A stretch of DNA of 64,000 bases from Pirellulales bacterium (lineage in GTDB: Bacteria > Planctomycetota > Planctomycetia > Pirellulales > Thermoguttaceae). The stretch lies in NCBI GenBank assembly GCA_016935315.1, contig JAFGRD010000081.1, forward strand, positions 1-64,000, written 5' to 3'. Below are positions 29,428-40,909 of the stretch, in pieces. The first letter of the stretch is position 1. Each line of letters opens with the position of its first letter. Below the pieces are notes generated by a model. It made no database searches, was not told the DNA's origin, and saw only the letters and a program-made list of their open reading frames with translations. The position numbers and the translations under genes were made by a program.

Positions 29428-30591
29428 ATGCGAATTGCTCTGTTCTCTTGGGAAACGCTGCACTCGATTCCCGTGGGTGGTATTTCCGTCCACGTGACGG
29501 AACTGGCCGCCGCGCTTCAGCGTCGGGGGCACGAAGTCCACGTGTTCACTCGCCGGGGACACGATCAACCCGAGTACGACTGCGTGTACGGCGTCCACTA
29601 CCATCGTTGCAGCTTCGATTTGAATGCCAACTTCGTCGACGAAATCAACAACATGTGCCGCGCATTCGTGGCCGCCTTTCTCGCCGTGGAGGACCACGTC
29701 GGGCAGTTTGACATCGTACACGCCCACGATTGGCTCGCCTCCAACGCCGCGGTCTGGCTCAAGGAGGGCCGGGGGCGGAAGGCCATTCTCACCATGCATT
29801 CCACGGAATACGGGCGCAACGGCAATGCGTTCTTCGGCGGCAACGCGCCGCGCGTTCAAGACCACGAACGCCACGGCACCTACTGTGCCGACCGCGTGAT
29901 TACCGTGTCGCACCGCATGAAGGACGAGTTGGGCTGGCTGTACGAGGTGCCGCATGAGAAGATCGCCACGATCTACAACGGCGTGAACTCCCGGGTTTTC
30001 GATTACGGGATCGACGCGGGCGAAGTCAAGCAGCGGTATGCCGTCGGGCCGCTCGACCCGATGGTGCTCTTCGTCGGCCGCATGGTCGTGCAGAAGGGGC
30101 CGGATATTCTCGTCAGCGCCATGCCCTCCATTCTCGAGTTCCACCCCCAGACGAAATTCGTCTTCGCCGGCGACGGCCATATGAAGAACGACGTCTGCAA
30201 CCTCGCCCACCGACTCGGCGTGGGCCACGCGCTGCGCATCCTGGGAGTCAGGAGCGGGCGCGAGCTGTGGGACTTGTTCAAGGCCTGTAACGTGGTAGCC
30301 GTTCCCAGCCGGAACGAGCCGTTCGGCATTGTCATCCTCGAGGCCTGGAGCGCCTCCAAGCCGACCGTCTGCACCAAGAACGGCGGGCCGGCCGAATTCG
30401 TGTGGCACGACGTGAACGGGCTGCAGGTGGACGTTACGGCCGATTCCGTGGCTTGGGGTCTGGGGTCGCTGTTGGCCAGCCACGATCGCTGCCGGTGGAT
30501 GGGACGAAACGGACGCGCGGCCGTGGACGCCGTCTTCAGTTGGGACAACATCGCCAAGCAAACAGAAGAAGTTTACTACAGCGTGGTCTGA
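29428..30591 (+). CDS. Glycosyltransferase family 4 (glycogen-synthase-like)
   Basis: This 387-residue protein is a GT-B transferase of family GT4. The N-terminus MRIALFSWETLHSIPVGGIS carries the GG loop, DIVHAHDWLA follows, then the nucleotide region VLFVGRMVVQKGPDIL. The catalytic E-x7-E is intact (RNEPFGIVILEAW). It probably extends an alpha-glucan from a nucleotide-glucose donor, given the neighbouring branching and debranching enzymes. It is the first gene of a seven-gene plus-strand cluster and is followed after about 50 bases by a related but degenerate protein. Confidence 0.9.
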   Translation: MRIALFSWETLHSIPVGGISVHVTELAAALQRRGHEVHVFTRRGHDQPEYDCVYGVHYHRCSFDLNANFVDEINNMCRAFVAAFLAVEDHVGQFDIVHAHDWLASNAAVWLKEGRGRKAILTMHSTEYGRNGNAFFGGNAPRVQDHERHGTYCADRVITVSHRMKDELGWLYEVPHEKIATIYNGVNSRVFDYGIDAGEVKQRYAVGPLDPMVLFVGRMVVQKGPDILVSAMPSILEFHPQTKFVFAGDGHMKNDVCNLAHRLGVGHALRILGVRSGRELWDLFKACNVVAVPSRNEPFGIVILEAWSASKPTVCTKNGGPAEFVWHDVNGLQVDVTADSVAWGLGSLLASHDRCRWMGRNGRAAVDAVFSWDNIAKQTEEVYYSVV

Positions 30592-30643
30592 ACACAGGAG
30601 CAGACGAACGTTGAGAGAAACACCGAGCGAGGGTTCCTCGGGT

Positions 30644-32470
30644 ATGACGGCCGTCGTTTCCGACCGAATCGAAATCACCAACGAAGCATCCCCCGGCCCG
30701 AGCACCGGCCCGGTGGACGCAGCGGGGATTGCCCGGCGATACGATCCCGCCGATACCGGCGGCCCGCCGGACGCCGAATTCCTGCGAAGCTGTGCGTGGG
30801 ACGTGGCGGAAAGGAAGCCGGCCGAGGCCTATCAGCCGACGACCCATCACGTCGGGTTGGCCATGGTGACGCCCACCCGCGGCATCGCCCATTGGCGCCT
30901 GCTGGACCAGTGGATCGAGCGGGCCGCCCGGCAACATGGCGACGACTGGCACGGTTGCCGCATGGTTCTGCGGCTGTACGACGTGTCGTACATCCAGTTT
31001 GACGGGCTGAACGCGCACCGGATCCAGGATCACGACCTGCCGTCGACTTGCGGCCACATCTACTTCGACCTGCCTCGCTGCGGAACATGGCAACTGGCGG
31101 AAGTGGGCTTCCTGCTGCGCAACGGCGAGTTCCTGCCCGCCGCCCGCTCGCAGACCGTGCCGTTCGCCTCCGTCGAGATGTCGCCCCGATACGATCAGCG
31201 GGCGTTGCTGGTCGACGACCGCTGGAACGTCGAAGAGATCGGCAACGTGTGGGACCAGGAGCAGATCCTGGTGGATCGCCGCGCCCCACGACTCCGCCAG
31301 CCGCTGCGGATTGCCGTGTTCACGTTCCCCGCTTCAAGACACGACGCCGGGGAGTCGCCCGGCAAGTTCATTTCGGAATTGGCGACCGGGCTGTGCGAAC
31401 ACGGGCATGAAGTGCACGTCTTCTTGCCCGATTCCCGTGGGGCCGGGCCGTGCGAACCACACAGCGGCGTCAACTACGAGACGCTCGATGTCGATCCGCA
31501 GGGGACGCCGTCGGCCGTGGCACGGGATTTCGCCCGGGCGGCGGATCGACGGCTGCGGGAACTGCCGCCGTTCGACCTGATTCACATGCACGAGTGGATG
31601 ACCGGGGGGGGGACATACGGAGAGGATCTCCCGACCGTCTTGTCGCTGAGTTCGATCGAACCGACGCGCCGCAACGGTACTCCTCCCAACAGCCTCTCCG
31701 AGGACATCGAGCGAGCGGAACGCGAGATTCTCGGCCGGGTCCCTTGCATCTTGGCGCCCGATTGGCTGCGAGAGAAGATTGTGGCCGAGTACGCGCTCGA
31801 CGAGGCCCGAGTGAAGCCCTTCGCCATGGAGGGGCGATTGCCCAACCAGTGGGAATGCCCGTTGGACGAGGGTGAGGTGAAGGCGGGCATCGGCGTCGGG
31901 CCGCTCGACCGCCTGTTGCTGTTCGTCGGACCACTGGAGTACGCCGCCGGCGTCGACTTGATTCTCGAAGCGTTTCCGGTTCTTCTCCAGCGTTACCCCA
32001 ATCTGCGGGTGGCATTTGCCGGGGCGGGTGAGTCTCACGGCTATCTGCAGCACCGCGCGGGCCAGCTCGGCGTGGACTATGCGGTGCGTCTGCTGGGACA
32101 CGTGGATACCTCGTTCGTATCGCGACTGTTGCGCGCCTCGGAGGCCTTGCTGCTGCCCTCCCGCTACCGCGTTCCCTTCGACGACGCCGTGGTCGACCTG
32201 GCACGCCGTGCGGGAAGACCGACGATTACGACACACGGAGGCCCGGCCCATCTCGTCCGCCACGAGGAAACCGGCGTGGTCACCTACGACAACCCCGGAT
32301 CGATCGTCTGGGCGATGGACCGTATCTTGGGTGATCCCGCGCACGCCCGGCGGATGGGCGAGAACGGCAGATGCTGTGATGGCTTCGTTCTGAACTGGAA
32401 CGAAGTGTCGCGTCATTACCTGGAGCTTTGCGCGGCTTGTTTTCCACAACTGACGCAAACACGCATGTGA
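30644..32470 (+). CDS. DUF4912-like domain fused to a GT4-like domain with lost catalytic Glu
   Basis: This 608-residue protein has two parts. Residues from about 75 to 190 resemble DUF4912: VLRLYDVSYIQFDGLNAHR, DLPSTCGHIYFDLP, AEVGFLLRNGEFLPAARSQ. From about residue 225 a GT4-like domain follows (LRIAVFTFPASRHD, LIHMHEWM, LLLFVGPLEYAAGVDLI). At the catalytic site the sequence is PSRYRVPFDDAVVDLA, where the family has E-x7-E, so both Glu are missing. The protein may be a non-catalytic partner or glucan binder. I chose the ATG at 30644 (GAGGG 11 bases upstream) over a TTG at 30611. Confidence 0.8.
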   Translation: MTAVVSDRIEITNEASPGPSTGPVDAAGIARRYDPADTGGPPDAEFLRSCAWDVAERKPAEAYQPTTHHVGLAMVTPTRGIAHWRLLDQWIERAARQHGDDWHGCRMVLRLYDVSYIQFDGLNAHRIQDHDLPSTCGHIYFDLPRCGTWQLAEVGFLLRNGEFLPAARSQTVPFASVEMSPRYDQRALLVDDRWNVEEIGNVWDQEQILVDRRAPRLRQPLRIAVFTFPASRHDAGESPGKFISELATGLCEHGHEVHVFLPDSRGAGPCEPHSGVNYETLDVDPQGTPSAVARDFARAADRRLRELPPFDLIHMHEWMTGGGTYGEDLPTVLSLSSIEPTRRNGTPPNSLSEDIERAEREILGRVPCILAPDWLREKIVAEYALDEARVKPFAMEGRLPNQWECPLDEGEVKAGIGVGPLDRLLLFVGPLEYAAGVDLILEAFPVLLQRYPNLRVAFAGAGESHGYLQHRAGQLGVDYAVRLLGHVDTSFVSRLLRASEALLLPSRYRVPFDDAVVDLARRAGRPTITTHGGPAHLVRHEETGVVTYDNPGSIVWAMDRILGDPAHARRMGENGRCCDGFVLNWNEVSRHYLELCAACFPQLTQTRM

Positions 32471-32549
32471 AGTGCAGGGGACGCGGGCAGCCCTCCTGAT
32501 TCCGCCAATTCACGAATAACCCTTTGCCAAAAAGAAGAGGACGCGTTTG

Positions 32550-33842
32550 ATGTCCACCATAGCCGAAGTCAAACCGAAGAACATTCCCTCGCTCCCGGCA
32601 GAGAATGTGGATTTCCGCCGATTCGACCGACCCGCCGCCCTGACACCGCAAACGCGTGAGACGCAGCCGGAAAAGAAGCGTGTCTTGGCGATGTTCTGCT
32701 TCGAGGGCCCCGACACGGCCGTGGGACGCTTCGTGAGGAAAACGGCCCGTGAGCTGGCCGCGCTGCGGATTCCGGTCCACATCTTCTCGCGGCAATCCTT
32801 CGAGATGGAGTCGCCGGGCGTGCAGCTTCATCCCGTGGGCGCGTGCACCGAGCCCGACCTCCTGGGGCAAGTCAACGAATTCACGCGCCGGGCGTGCAAT
32901 GCGTTCCTCAGCGAATTCCAAACCAGTTCGAGCCACGTGACGTTGATGGGGTACGAGTGGTCCAGCATCCAGGCAGTGACGCTCCTGCACGGCATCAAGA
33001 ACGTCGGCGCGATCCTCTCGCTGCACTCGCTGGAGCGCCAACGCAGCAACCTGGGCAGCGAGCTGGGGAAGTGGATTGAAGAGAACGAGTTGGCCGGGCT
33101 GCGCGAGGCGAAGCTGATCGTGACCCACGACGCCGCCACCGCCGCAGTGGCCAGGCACTGCGTGCCCGACTGTGCCGAGCGACTCGTCGACGCATGCCCG
33201 CAAATCCCCATGGAAGGCTTCCAGTTCAATCTCGATCCCGCCGAAGTCAAAGCGCGATTCCAGGTGGGGCCGGTGGATCCGACCATCCTGTATGTCGGGG
33301 ATCTGGACGAACGCTACGGCCCGGACATGCTGATGAAGGCCATGCCGACGGTGCTTCGCCAGTATCCCCAGGCACGCTGCATTCTCGTGGGCGACGGGCA
33401 ACTGCTCTGGCCGCTGCGCGTCTACTCGCGGTACCTGCTGCTGGACCATGCCGTGCGGCTGGCCGGCCACCTTGCCGATCAGGCGCTGTATGAGCTGATT
33501 CACGCGGCTGACATGATCGTCGTGCCCAGCGTGGAACAGACGCCCTGGTGGCCGATCGAGGCCGCCTGGGCCGCCGTTCGCCCGGTGGTGGCTACCTCCG
33601 AAGCGGCGCCCTCGCTGCTGCAGCATAAGCACAACTGCATCGTGACCGAACCGGACGAGAACAGTCTGGCCGAAGGGATCGAATACCTCTTGTCCGACCT
33701 GCAGTTCGGCACCACGCTCGGCCGGCGGGGGAGGGACGAGCTGGAAGATCGCTATCGCGAGAACAAGCTGCTGGCGCACATCCAGGAAGCGATGGGCATG
33801 GAGTCGCTGCTTCAGAAGTCGCCTTGCCACGCGGAGGTGTGA
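32550..33842 (+). CDS. GT4-like glycosyltransferase, third paralogue
   Basis: This 430-residue protein shares the GT-B layout with its two upstream neighbours. It has an N-terminal extension of about 45 residues, then RVLAMFCFEGPDTAVGRFVR, TILYVGDLDERYGPDML, and SVEQTPWWPIEAAWA at the catalytic region, where E-x7-E spacing is kept although the surrounding residues differ. ILSLHSLERQRS corresponds to the acceptor loop. The start at ATG 32550 follows AAGAAGAGGA. The stop is 4 bases before the pyrophosphorylase ATG, so translation is probably coupled. Donor and product are not determinable. Confidence 0.82.
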   Translation: MSTIAEVKPKNIPSLPAENVDFRRFDRPAALTPQTRETQPEKKRVLAMFCFEGPDTAVGRFVRKTARELAALRIPVHIFSRQSFEMESPGVQLHPVGACTEPDLLGQVNEFTRRACNAFLSEFQTSSSHVTLMGYEWSSIQAVTLLHGIKNVGAILSLHSLERQRSNLGSELGKWIEENELAGLREAKLIVTHDAATAAVARHCVPDCAERLVDACPQIPMEGFQFNLDPAEVKARFQVGPVDPTILYVGDLDERYGPDMLMKAMPTVLRQYPQARCILVGDGQLLWPLRVYSRYLLLDHAVRLAGHLADQALYELIHAADMIVVPSVEQTPWWPIEAAWAAVRPVVATSEAAPSLLQHKHNCIVTEPDENSLAEGIEYLLSDLQFGTTLGRRGRDELEDRYRENKLLAHIQEAMGMESLLQKSPCHAEV

Positions 33843-33846
33843 GCCG

Positions 33847-35346
33847 ATGATTGTGTCCTCGCACGTTGCCGAAAACGCAGGCCCGTTGTATACCCGCCTG
33901 GCCGCTTGGGGACAGGAGCATGTGCTTCGGTGGTGGTCGGATCTGGCGCCGCGGCAGCGCCACCAGCTCGTCCGGCAGATCGAAGCGATCGACCTGGAGC
34001 TCGTGCAGCGCGTGTGTCAGCAGAGCGAGTCGTCCGCGGTCGGGCAAACGCCGCCGCCGCAGGCCATTCGCCCGGCCGGCGCGATCCCGCTGGCCGCCTC
34101 CGCCGCCGAAGCGGAGGACCAAGAGCAGATCGCCCAACGGGGGCGCCAGGCACTGAGGGCCGGGCAAGTCGCCGTGGTCCTGGTCGCCGGCGGCCAAGGG
34201 ACGCGGCTGGGACACGCCGGCCCCAAGGGCACGTTTCCGATCGGACCCGTTTCCGGGAAGAGCCTCTTTCAGTTGCACGCCGAGAAAGTCTTGGCGCTGG
34301 GTCGTCAATACGACGTCCGCGTGCCGTTGTACGTGATGACCAGCCCCGACAACGACGCCGCGTCGCGCGATTTCTTCGCCGACCATGCGTGTTTCGGTCT
34401 GGACCAGGACCAGGTGGTCTTCTTCCGGCAAGGGACCATGCCGGCATTGGATAGGCAAACGGGCAGGCTCTTGCTCGACGCAAAACACCGCATTGCCACA
34501 AGCCCCAACGGCCACGGTGGCGTGGTGAAAGCCCTTGTCGACGGCGGCCATTTGGACGACATGCATCGGCAGCGTGTCGAATACATCTTCTACTACCAGG
34601 TAGACAACCCGCTGGTCAAAGTCGCCGATCCGACTTTTCTCGGACATCATCTCCGCGCCGAGGCCGAGATGTCCTTGAAGGTGGTCCGCAAGCTGCGCCC
34701 CGAGGAAAAGCTGGGCGTGGTGGTCGAAGTGGACGGCCATCTGCAGATGATCGAGTACAGCGATCTGCCCGCAGAAGTCGCTCAACGGCGTTTGCCGGAC
34801 GGCGGTCTGGAGATCTGGACGGGCAGCATCGCCGTCCACATTTTCAACGTCTCTTTCCTCCGGCGGCTGGCGGCCGGCGGGACGACGCTTCCGTATCATC
34901 AGGCGTTGAAGAACGTGCCCTATCTCAACCAGCAGGGACGCCGAGTCACGCCGGAGGAACCGAACGCCGTCAAGTGCGAGATGTTCGTGTTCGATGCCCT
35001 GCCATTGGCTCGCCATGCGCTGGTCGTCGAAACGGATCGCCGCGAGGAGTTCGAGCCGCTGAAAAACGCCATCGGTGAGAACTCGCCCGAGACGGTTCGT
35101 CAGGCCATGTCGGATCTGTATGCCGGCTGGCTGGACCGTGCGGGGGTCCAGGTGACCAGGCAACGAGGCGGCTCCGTGGCCTTTCCTCTGGAAATCAGCC
35201 CGCTGCTGGACTTGAACCGCATGGACATCCGTGCCCGGCTCTCCGAGAGGACGCCGGTCAACGGGCCGATGCTCTTGGAGAAACGGAACGGAACCGGCGT
35301 GACAATCACCACCACTGTGAAGGCGGAAAGCGAGGAGACGTGTTGA
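33847..35346 (+). CDS. UDP-sugar pyrophosphorylase, eukaryotic UAP1/UDPGP type
   Basis: This 499-residue nucleotidyltransferase joins UTP and a sugar-1-phosphate to give UDP-sugar and pyrophosphate. The motif LVAGGQGTRLGHAGPKGTFP, the SGKSLFQLHAEKV helix, SPNGHGGVVKAL and FVFDALPLA follow the pattern of UAP1 and QRI1 proteins, not the GalU type usual in bacteria. REEFEPLKNAIGENSPETV near the C-terminus agrees. Both Glc-1-P and GlcNAc-1-P are possible substrates; its place among alpha-glucan genes favours making UDP-glucose for the GT4 enzymes. It overlaps the next gene by one base (TGATG). Confidence 0.88.
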   Translation: MIVSSHVAENAGPLYTRLAAWGQEHVLRWWSDLAPRQRHQLVRQIEAIDLELVQRVCQQSESSAVGQTPPPQAIRPAGAIPLAASAAEAEDQEQIAQRGRQALRAGQVAVVLVAGGQGTRLGHAGPKGTFPIGPVSGKSLFQLHAEKVLALGRQYDVRVPLYVMTSPDNDAASRDFFADHACFGLDQDQVVFFRQGTMPALDRQTGRLLLDAKHRIATSPNGHGGVVKALVDGGHLDDMHRQRVEYIFYYQVDNPLVKVADPTFLGHHLRAEAEMSLKVVRKLRPEEKLGVVVEVDGHLQMIEYSDLPAEVAQRRLPDGGLEIWTGSIAVHIFNVSFLRRLAAGGTTLPYHQALKNVPYLNQQGRRVTPEEPNAVKCEMFVFDALPLARHALVVETDRREEFEPLKNAIGENSPETVRQAMSDLYAGWLDRAGVQVTRQRGGSVAFPLEISPLLDLNRMDIRARLSERTPVNGPMLLEKRNGTGVTITTTVKAESEETC

Positions 35347-36941
35347 TGCCCCAAGGATATCTGCTGCTGATTCTTCATGCCCACCTCCCCTACGTCCGCC
35401 ATCCGGAATATGATCGGTTCCTGGAAGAGCGTTGGTTCTTCGAGGCGGTGACCGAGACGTACATTCCGTTGGTGAAGTTCTTCGACCGTCTTCAAGAGGA
35501 CGGGATTCCGCTGAAGCTGACCGCCTCGATTTCGCCGACGCTGGCGAACATGATGGAAGACCCGTTGCTGCGGGATCGGTGCGTGCAGCATCTGGACATG
35601 ATGATCCGTCTGGCGGAGAAGGAGTGCGACCGCACCCGCGACTGGCACGACGTCCACTTTCTTTCGCAGATGTATCGGCGGTTGTTCGAGGAAGCGCGCG
35701 AGGTCTTCGTCGATCGCTACGACACGCGTCTGTTGACGGCTTTTCGCAAGTATGCCGAAAGCGGCAACCTGGAGCTGATCACGTGTGCGGGAACCCACGG
35801 TTTTCTTCCGTTGCTGAGCTCGGAGCCGTATGCGGTTCGCGCCCAGGTGTTCGCGGCCGTACAGGAGCATGAGCGGATTTTCGGCTTCCGACCGAAGGGG
35901 CTCTGGGTGCCGGAATGCGCTTACTATCCCGGCCTGGACGACGTTCTGGCCGAGGCGGGGATTCGCTACTTCCTGGTCGATTCCCACGGCATCGAGAACG
36001 CCGAGCCCCGACCGCTGTTCGACGTGAACGCCCCGCTCTATTGCCCTTCCGGGGTGGCCGCGTTCGGTCGCCATCCCACGACGTCCCGACTCGTCTGGAG
36101 CAGCCGGGTGGGCTACCCGGCCGACTACAACTATCGGGAGTACTACCGCGACATCGGCTACGAACTGGACGACTACTATCTGGACCCTTTCCGGTATGCG
36201 CAAGGGATTCGGACGCCGACGGGCATCAAGTATCACCGCATTACCGGGCCCCAGGCCGACAAGCACCTCTATAATCCGGACTGGGCCGCCGGGACCGCCT
36301 ACAACCATGCGCACGACTTCGTAAACCGTTGCCGGGAGCAAGCCGCCCGCTGCCGAATGCACTTGCCGTTCCCGCCGGTGATCGTGTCTCCCTACGACGC
36401 GGAGCTGTTCGGCCACTGGTGGTTCGAGGGGCCGCAGTGGCTCTATCACGTGGTGCGGGAGCTGGCCGGCGGCGGCGATCTCGAGCTGTCCACCCCGGGC
36501 CAGTACCTCGACCGGTATCCGATTCAACAAAAGGCCACACCCTCGCCGAACAGTTGGGGGCACAAGGGCTACTACGAATACTGGGTCAACCCGAAAACCG
36601 ATTGGGTCTGGCGGCCCTTGCACGAGGCCGCCGGGCGGATGCGCCAGGCGGTGCAGCGCCACTCGGCGTGCCAGCGCGAAAGCCTGGAGGGGCGTGTGCT
36701 GTGCCAGGCGGGGCGTGAACTGATGCTGGCCCAAAGCTCCGACTGGCCGTTTATGATCGCACGCGGCGACACGGCGGAATACGCCACCCGCCGGATCGGC
36801 GACCACCTGAACCGGTTCCACGACTTGCTGAACCGGCTCGACCGTCAAGAGATCGATCCGCAGCGACTGGCAGCCTTCGAACACATGGATGCGATCTTGC
36901 CCGAATTGGACTATCATTTGTTCGCACCGGCACCGGTGTGA
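35346..36941 (+). CDS. GH57 1,4-alpha-glucan branching enzyme
   Basis: This 531-residue protein is a glycoside hydrolase family 57 enzyme of the branching type. The N-terminus GYLLLILHAHLPYVRHPEYD is the standard GH57 branching enzyme opening. The nucleophile Glu is in WVPECAYYPG (about residue 190), and the acid/base Asp in SPYDAELFGHWWFEGP (about 350). These enzymes create alpha-1,6 branches in glycogen. I took the ATG at 35346, which overlaps the upstream stop, and not the GTG six bases earlier. The C-terminal helical DUF1957 region (WPFMIARGDTAEYA) is present. Confidence 0.92.
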   Translation: MPQGYLLLILHAHLPYVRHPEYDRFLEERWFFEAVTETYIPLVKFFDRLQEDGIPLKLTASISPTLANMMEDPLLRDRCVQHLDMMIRLAEKECDRTRDWHDVHFLSQMYRRLFEEAREVFVDRYDTRLLTAFRKYAESGNLELITCAGTHGFLPLLSSEPYAVRAQVFAAVQEHERIFGFRPKGLWVPECAYYPGLDDVLAEAGIRYFLVDSHGIENAEPRPLFDVNAPLYCPSGVAAFGRHPTTSRLVWSSRVGYPADYNYREYYRDIGYELDDYYLDPFRYAQGIRTPTGIKYHRITGPQADKHLYNPDWAAGTAYNHAHDFVNRCREQAARCRMHLPFPPVIVSPYDAELFGHWWFEGPQWLYHVVRELAGGGDLELSTPGQYLDRYPIQQKATPSPNSWGHKGYYEYWVNPKTDWVWRPLHEAAGRMRQAVQRHSACQRESLEGRVLCQAGRELMLAQSSDWPFMIARGDTAEYATRRIGDHLNRFHDLLNRLDRQEIDPQRLAAFEHMDAILPELDYHLFAPAPV

Positions 36942-36964
36942 CATTACCAAGGGGAGGAAAAACA

Positions 36965-38461
36965 ATGGATCTTCAGCCTATTCCGGAAATCGTCGACGGC
37001 TTGCCGAATCTCTGTGGCGCTGAGGCCCAGGTCGAAGAGGTCACGCGCCGCCGTGAGCCCGTATTCCTCGGCCAGACCAACCTGCAGCTCGATCGTCTGC
37101 GAGCCACCTTCGCCATCGCGCTGCACATGCAGCAGCCCCTGATTCCGGCCGGAGGCGATGATCTCCACCATGCCGAGATCATCAGCAACCTCGACTACAT
37201 GATGCGCCACCCGGACCTCGGCGACAATCACAACGCGCCCGTCTTCGCCGAGTGCTATGCCCGCATGGGGAACATCATCCCCGAAATGATCCAGGCCGGC
37301 CACCACCCGCGCGTCATGCTGGACTACTCGGGTGAGATACTCTTCGGCCTGCGCAAAATGGGGCGCGACGACGTGTTGGAGAGGCTGCGGGGAATCACTT
37401 GCGACGGGGAACTCTGCAAGCACGCGGAATGGATCGGCACCATGTGGGGACACGCGGTGACGTCGTCGACGCCGTTGCCGGACCTGAAACTCCACATGCA
37501 GGCGTGGCAGCAGCATTTCGCGGCGATTTACGGGTGGGAGGCGCTCGCTCGCGTACGAGGCTTCTCACCGCCGGAAATGCACTTGCCCAACCACCCTGAC
37601 GCCGCCTACGAATTCATCAAGGCGTTGAAGGAATGCGGGTATCAGTGGGTGATGGTGCAGGAGCACACGGTCGAGACCATCGGCGGCCACGGCTTGCAGG
37701 ACAAGCACGTGCCGCACCGGCTGGTTGCCAAGAACTCCTGCGGAGAAGAGGTGTCGATCATTGCCGTGATCAAGACCCAGGGCTCCGACACGAAGCTGGT
37801 GGCGCAGATGCAGCCCTACTACGAAGCCGAAACGCTGGAACGCCGCGAGTTGGGAGGGATTTCCATCCCGCCGATCGTCACTCAAATCGGCGATGGTGAG
37901 AACGGCGGCGTGATGATGAACGAGTTTCCCAGTTGCTTCCGGCAAACGGTGGCCCGCTTCGGAACCGAAGGGGTCGTCGGCGTCAACGTGACGGAATACC
38001 TGGAGCTGATCGAACAGGCGGGTGTGCGCGAGGAGATGCTGCCGGCCATTCGGCCGATCGGCCAGGGCCAACTGTTCGAGCGGATCACCCGGTGGGGTCC
38101 CGGCGCGGCGGACGAAGCCATCGCGCAGCTGAGGCACGAATGGCCCGACTTCTCCATGGAAGGCGGCTCCTGGACAAATAACATCAGTTGGGTCCGCGAC
38201 TACGAAAACGTGTTGACCCCCATGAACAAACTCAGCGCTCGATTCCACGAACTGCTGGACGGACAGCCCGTGGACAAGAACAGCCAGCCGTATCGAAACG
38301 CGCTGTTCCATCTTCTCGTGTCGCAGACGAGTTGCTTCCGTTATTGGGGGCAAGGGCAGTGGACCGACTACGCGCAGGAGATCTGCCGGCGCGGGACCGA
38401 CATCCTCGAGCACGATTTCTCCTCCACGGCGGTTCACGAACAAGTAACGGCAGACACGTAA
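36965..38461 (+). CDS. GH57 family glycoside hydrolase
   Basis: This 498-residue protein belongs to GH57 by its opening strand (FAIALHMQQPLIPAGG) and overall layout; PPEMHLPNHPDAAYEFIKAL is the likely nucleophile region (Glu in SPPEMH). It is a different subfamily from the branching enzyme just upstream and resembles GH57 alpha-amylase or amylopullulanase-like proteins from bacteria. No signal peptide is present, so it should work on cytoplasmic glucan. GGGGAGGAAAAAC precedes the ATG at 36965. The acid/base Asp is not obvious to me. Confidence 0.8.
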   Translation: MDLQPIPEIVDGLPNLCGAEAQVEEVTRRREPVFLGQTNLQLDRLRATFAIALHMQQPLIPAGGDDLHHAEIISNLDYMMRHPDLGDNHNAPVFAECYARMGNIIPEMIQAGHHPRVMLDYSGEILFGLRKMGRDDVLERLRGITCDGELCKHAEWIGTMWGHAVTSSTPLPDLKLHMQAWQQHFAAIYGWEALARVRGFSPPEMHLPNHPDAAYEFIKALKECGYQWVMVQEHTVETIGGHGLQDKHVPHRLVAKNSCGEEVSIIAVIKTQGSDTKLVAQMQPYYEAETLERRELGGISIPPIVTQIGDGENGGVMMNEFPSCFRQTVARFGTEGVVGVNVTEYLELIEQAGVREEMLPAIRPIGQGQLFERITRWGPGAADEAIAQLRHEWPDFSMEGGSWTNNISWVRDYENVLTPMNKLSARFHELLDGQPVDKNSQPYRNALFHLLVSQTSCFRYWGQGQWTDYAQEICRRGTDILEHDFSSTAVHEQVTADT

Positions 38462-38471
38462 AGCGGCGATT

Positions 38472-40559
<2,088 letters not shown>

Positions 40560-40565
40560 TGTTTG

Positions 40566-40656
40566 CACGATCAGCGCGCGAGGGCGGCCAACAGGAGCCC
40601 GATTCTTCCGGACGCCCGTCGGTCGGCCTTGATCATCTTCGATGCAAATATCAACA
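40566..40656 (+). repeat. Palindromic interspersed repeat, copy C (diverged)
   Basis: It aligns with 56818-56910 over about 80 bases with scattered changes: CGGCCAACAGGAG (arm 1), a short centre, GCCCGTCGGTCG (arm 2), then a region matching TGGATCATTC and ATGCGAACATCAA as TTGATCATCT and ATGCAAATATCAA. The ATG at 40642 opens a 16-codon frame. It begins a few bases after glgX, so it may act as an mRNA end structure. Confidence 0.75.
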
Positions 40657-40674
40657 ATCTCCTCCTGTTTTTTC

Positions 40675-40703
40675 TTGACACAAGTGCCGTAATCGGCCAG
40701 AAT
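40675..40703 (+). promoter_or_regulatory. Candidate promoter for the giant protease gene
   Basis: TTGACA at 40675-40680 and CAGAAT at 40698-40703 are 17 bases apart; the -35 is consensus, the -10 matches four of six. It would give a leader of about 200 nt. A T-rich stretch directly precedes it. Confidence 0.45.
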
Positions 40704-40909
40704 CCACTCTGCACCCCGGCCGGCAGCCTTCCGGTTGCGGATTGTCGGGGACGGTCCTGGTTCTCGTGCACCGTTTTTGCGCAGCGCGAAGGGGGCTGTC
40801 CCCCGGGGGCTCCCATTCGCGCAACGTCGTTTCCACGGAAGCCTTGCGACCACTCCCCGGCATTCGCCCACGCAACCGACTGCCCGGCCCACTCAAGAAG
40901 GAGAGAACC

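Noticed and set aside
30611-30643. TTG start for the DUF4912-GT4 protein
   Set aside because: The ATG at 30644 has a better-placed GAGGG; the added 11 residues show no family similarity.
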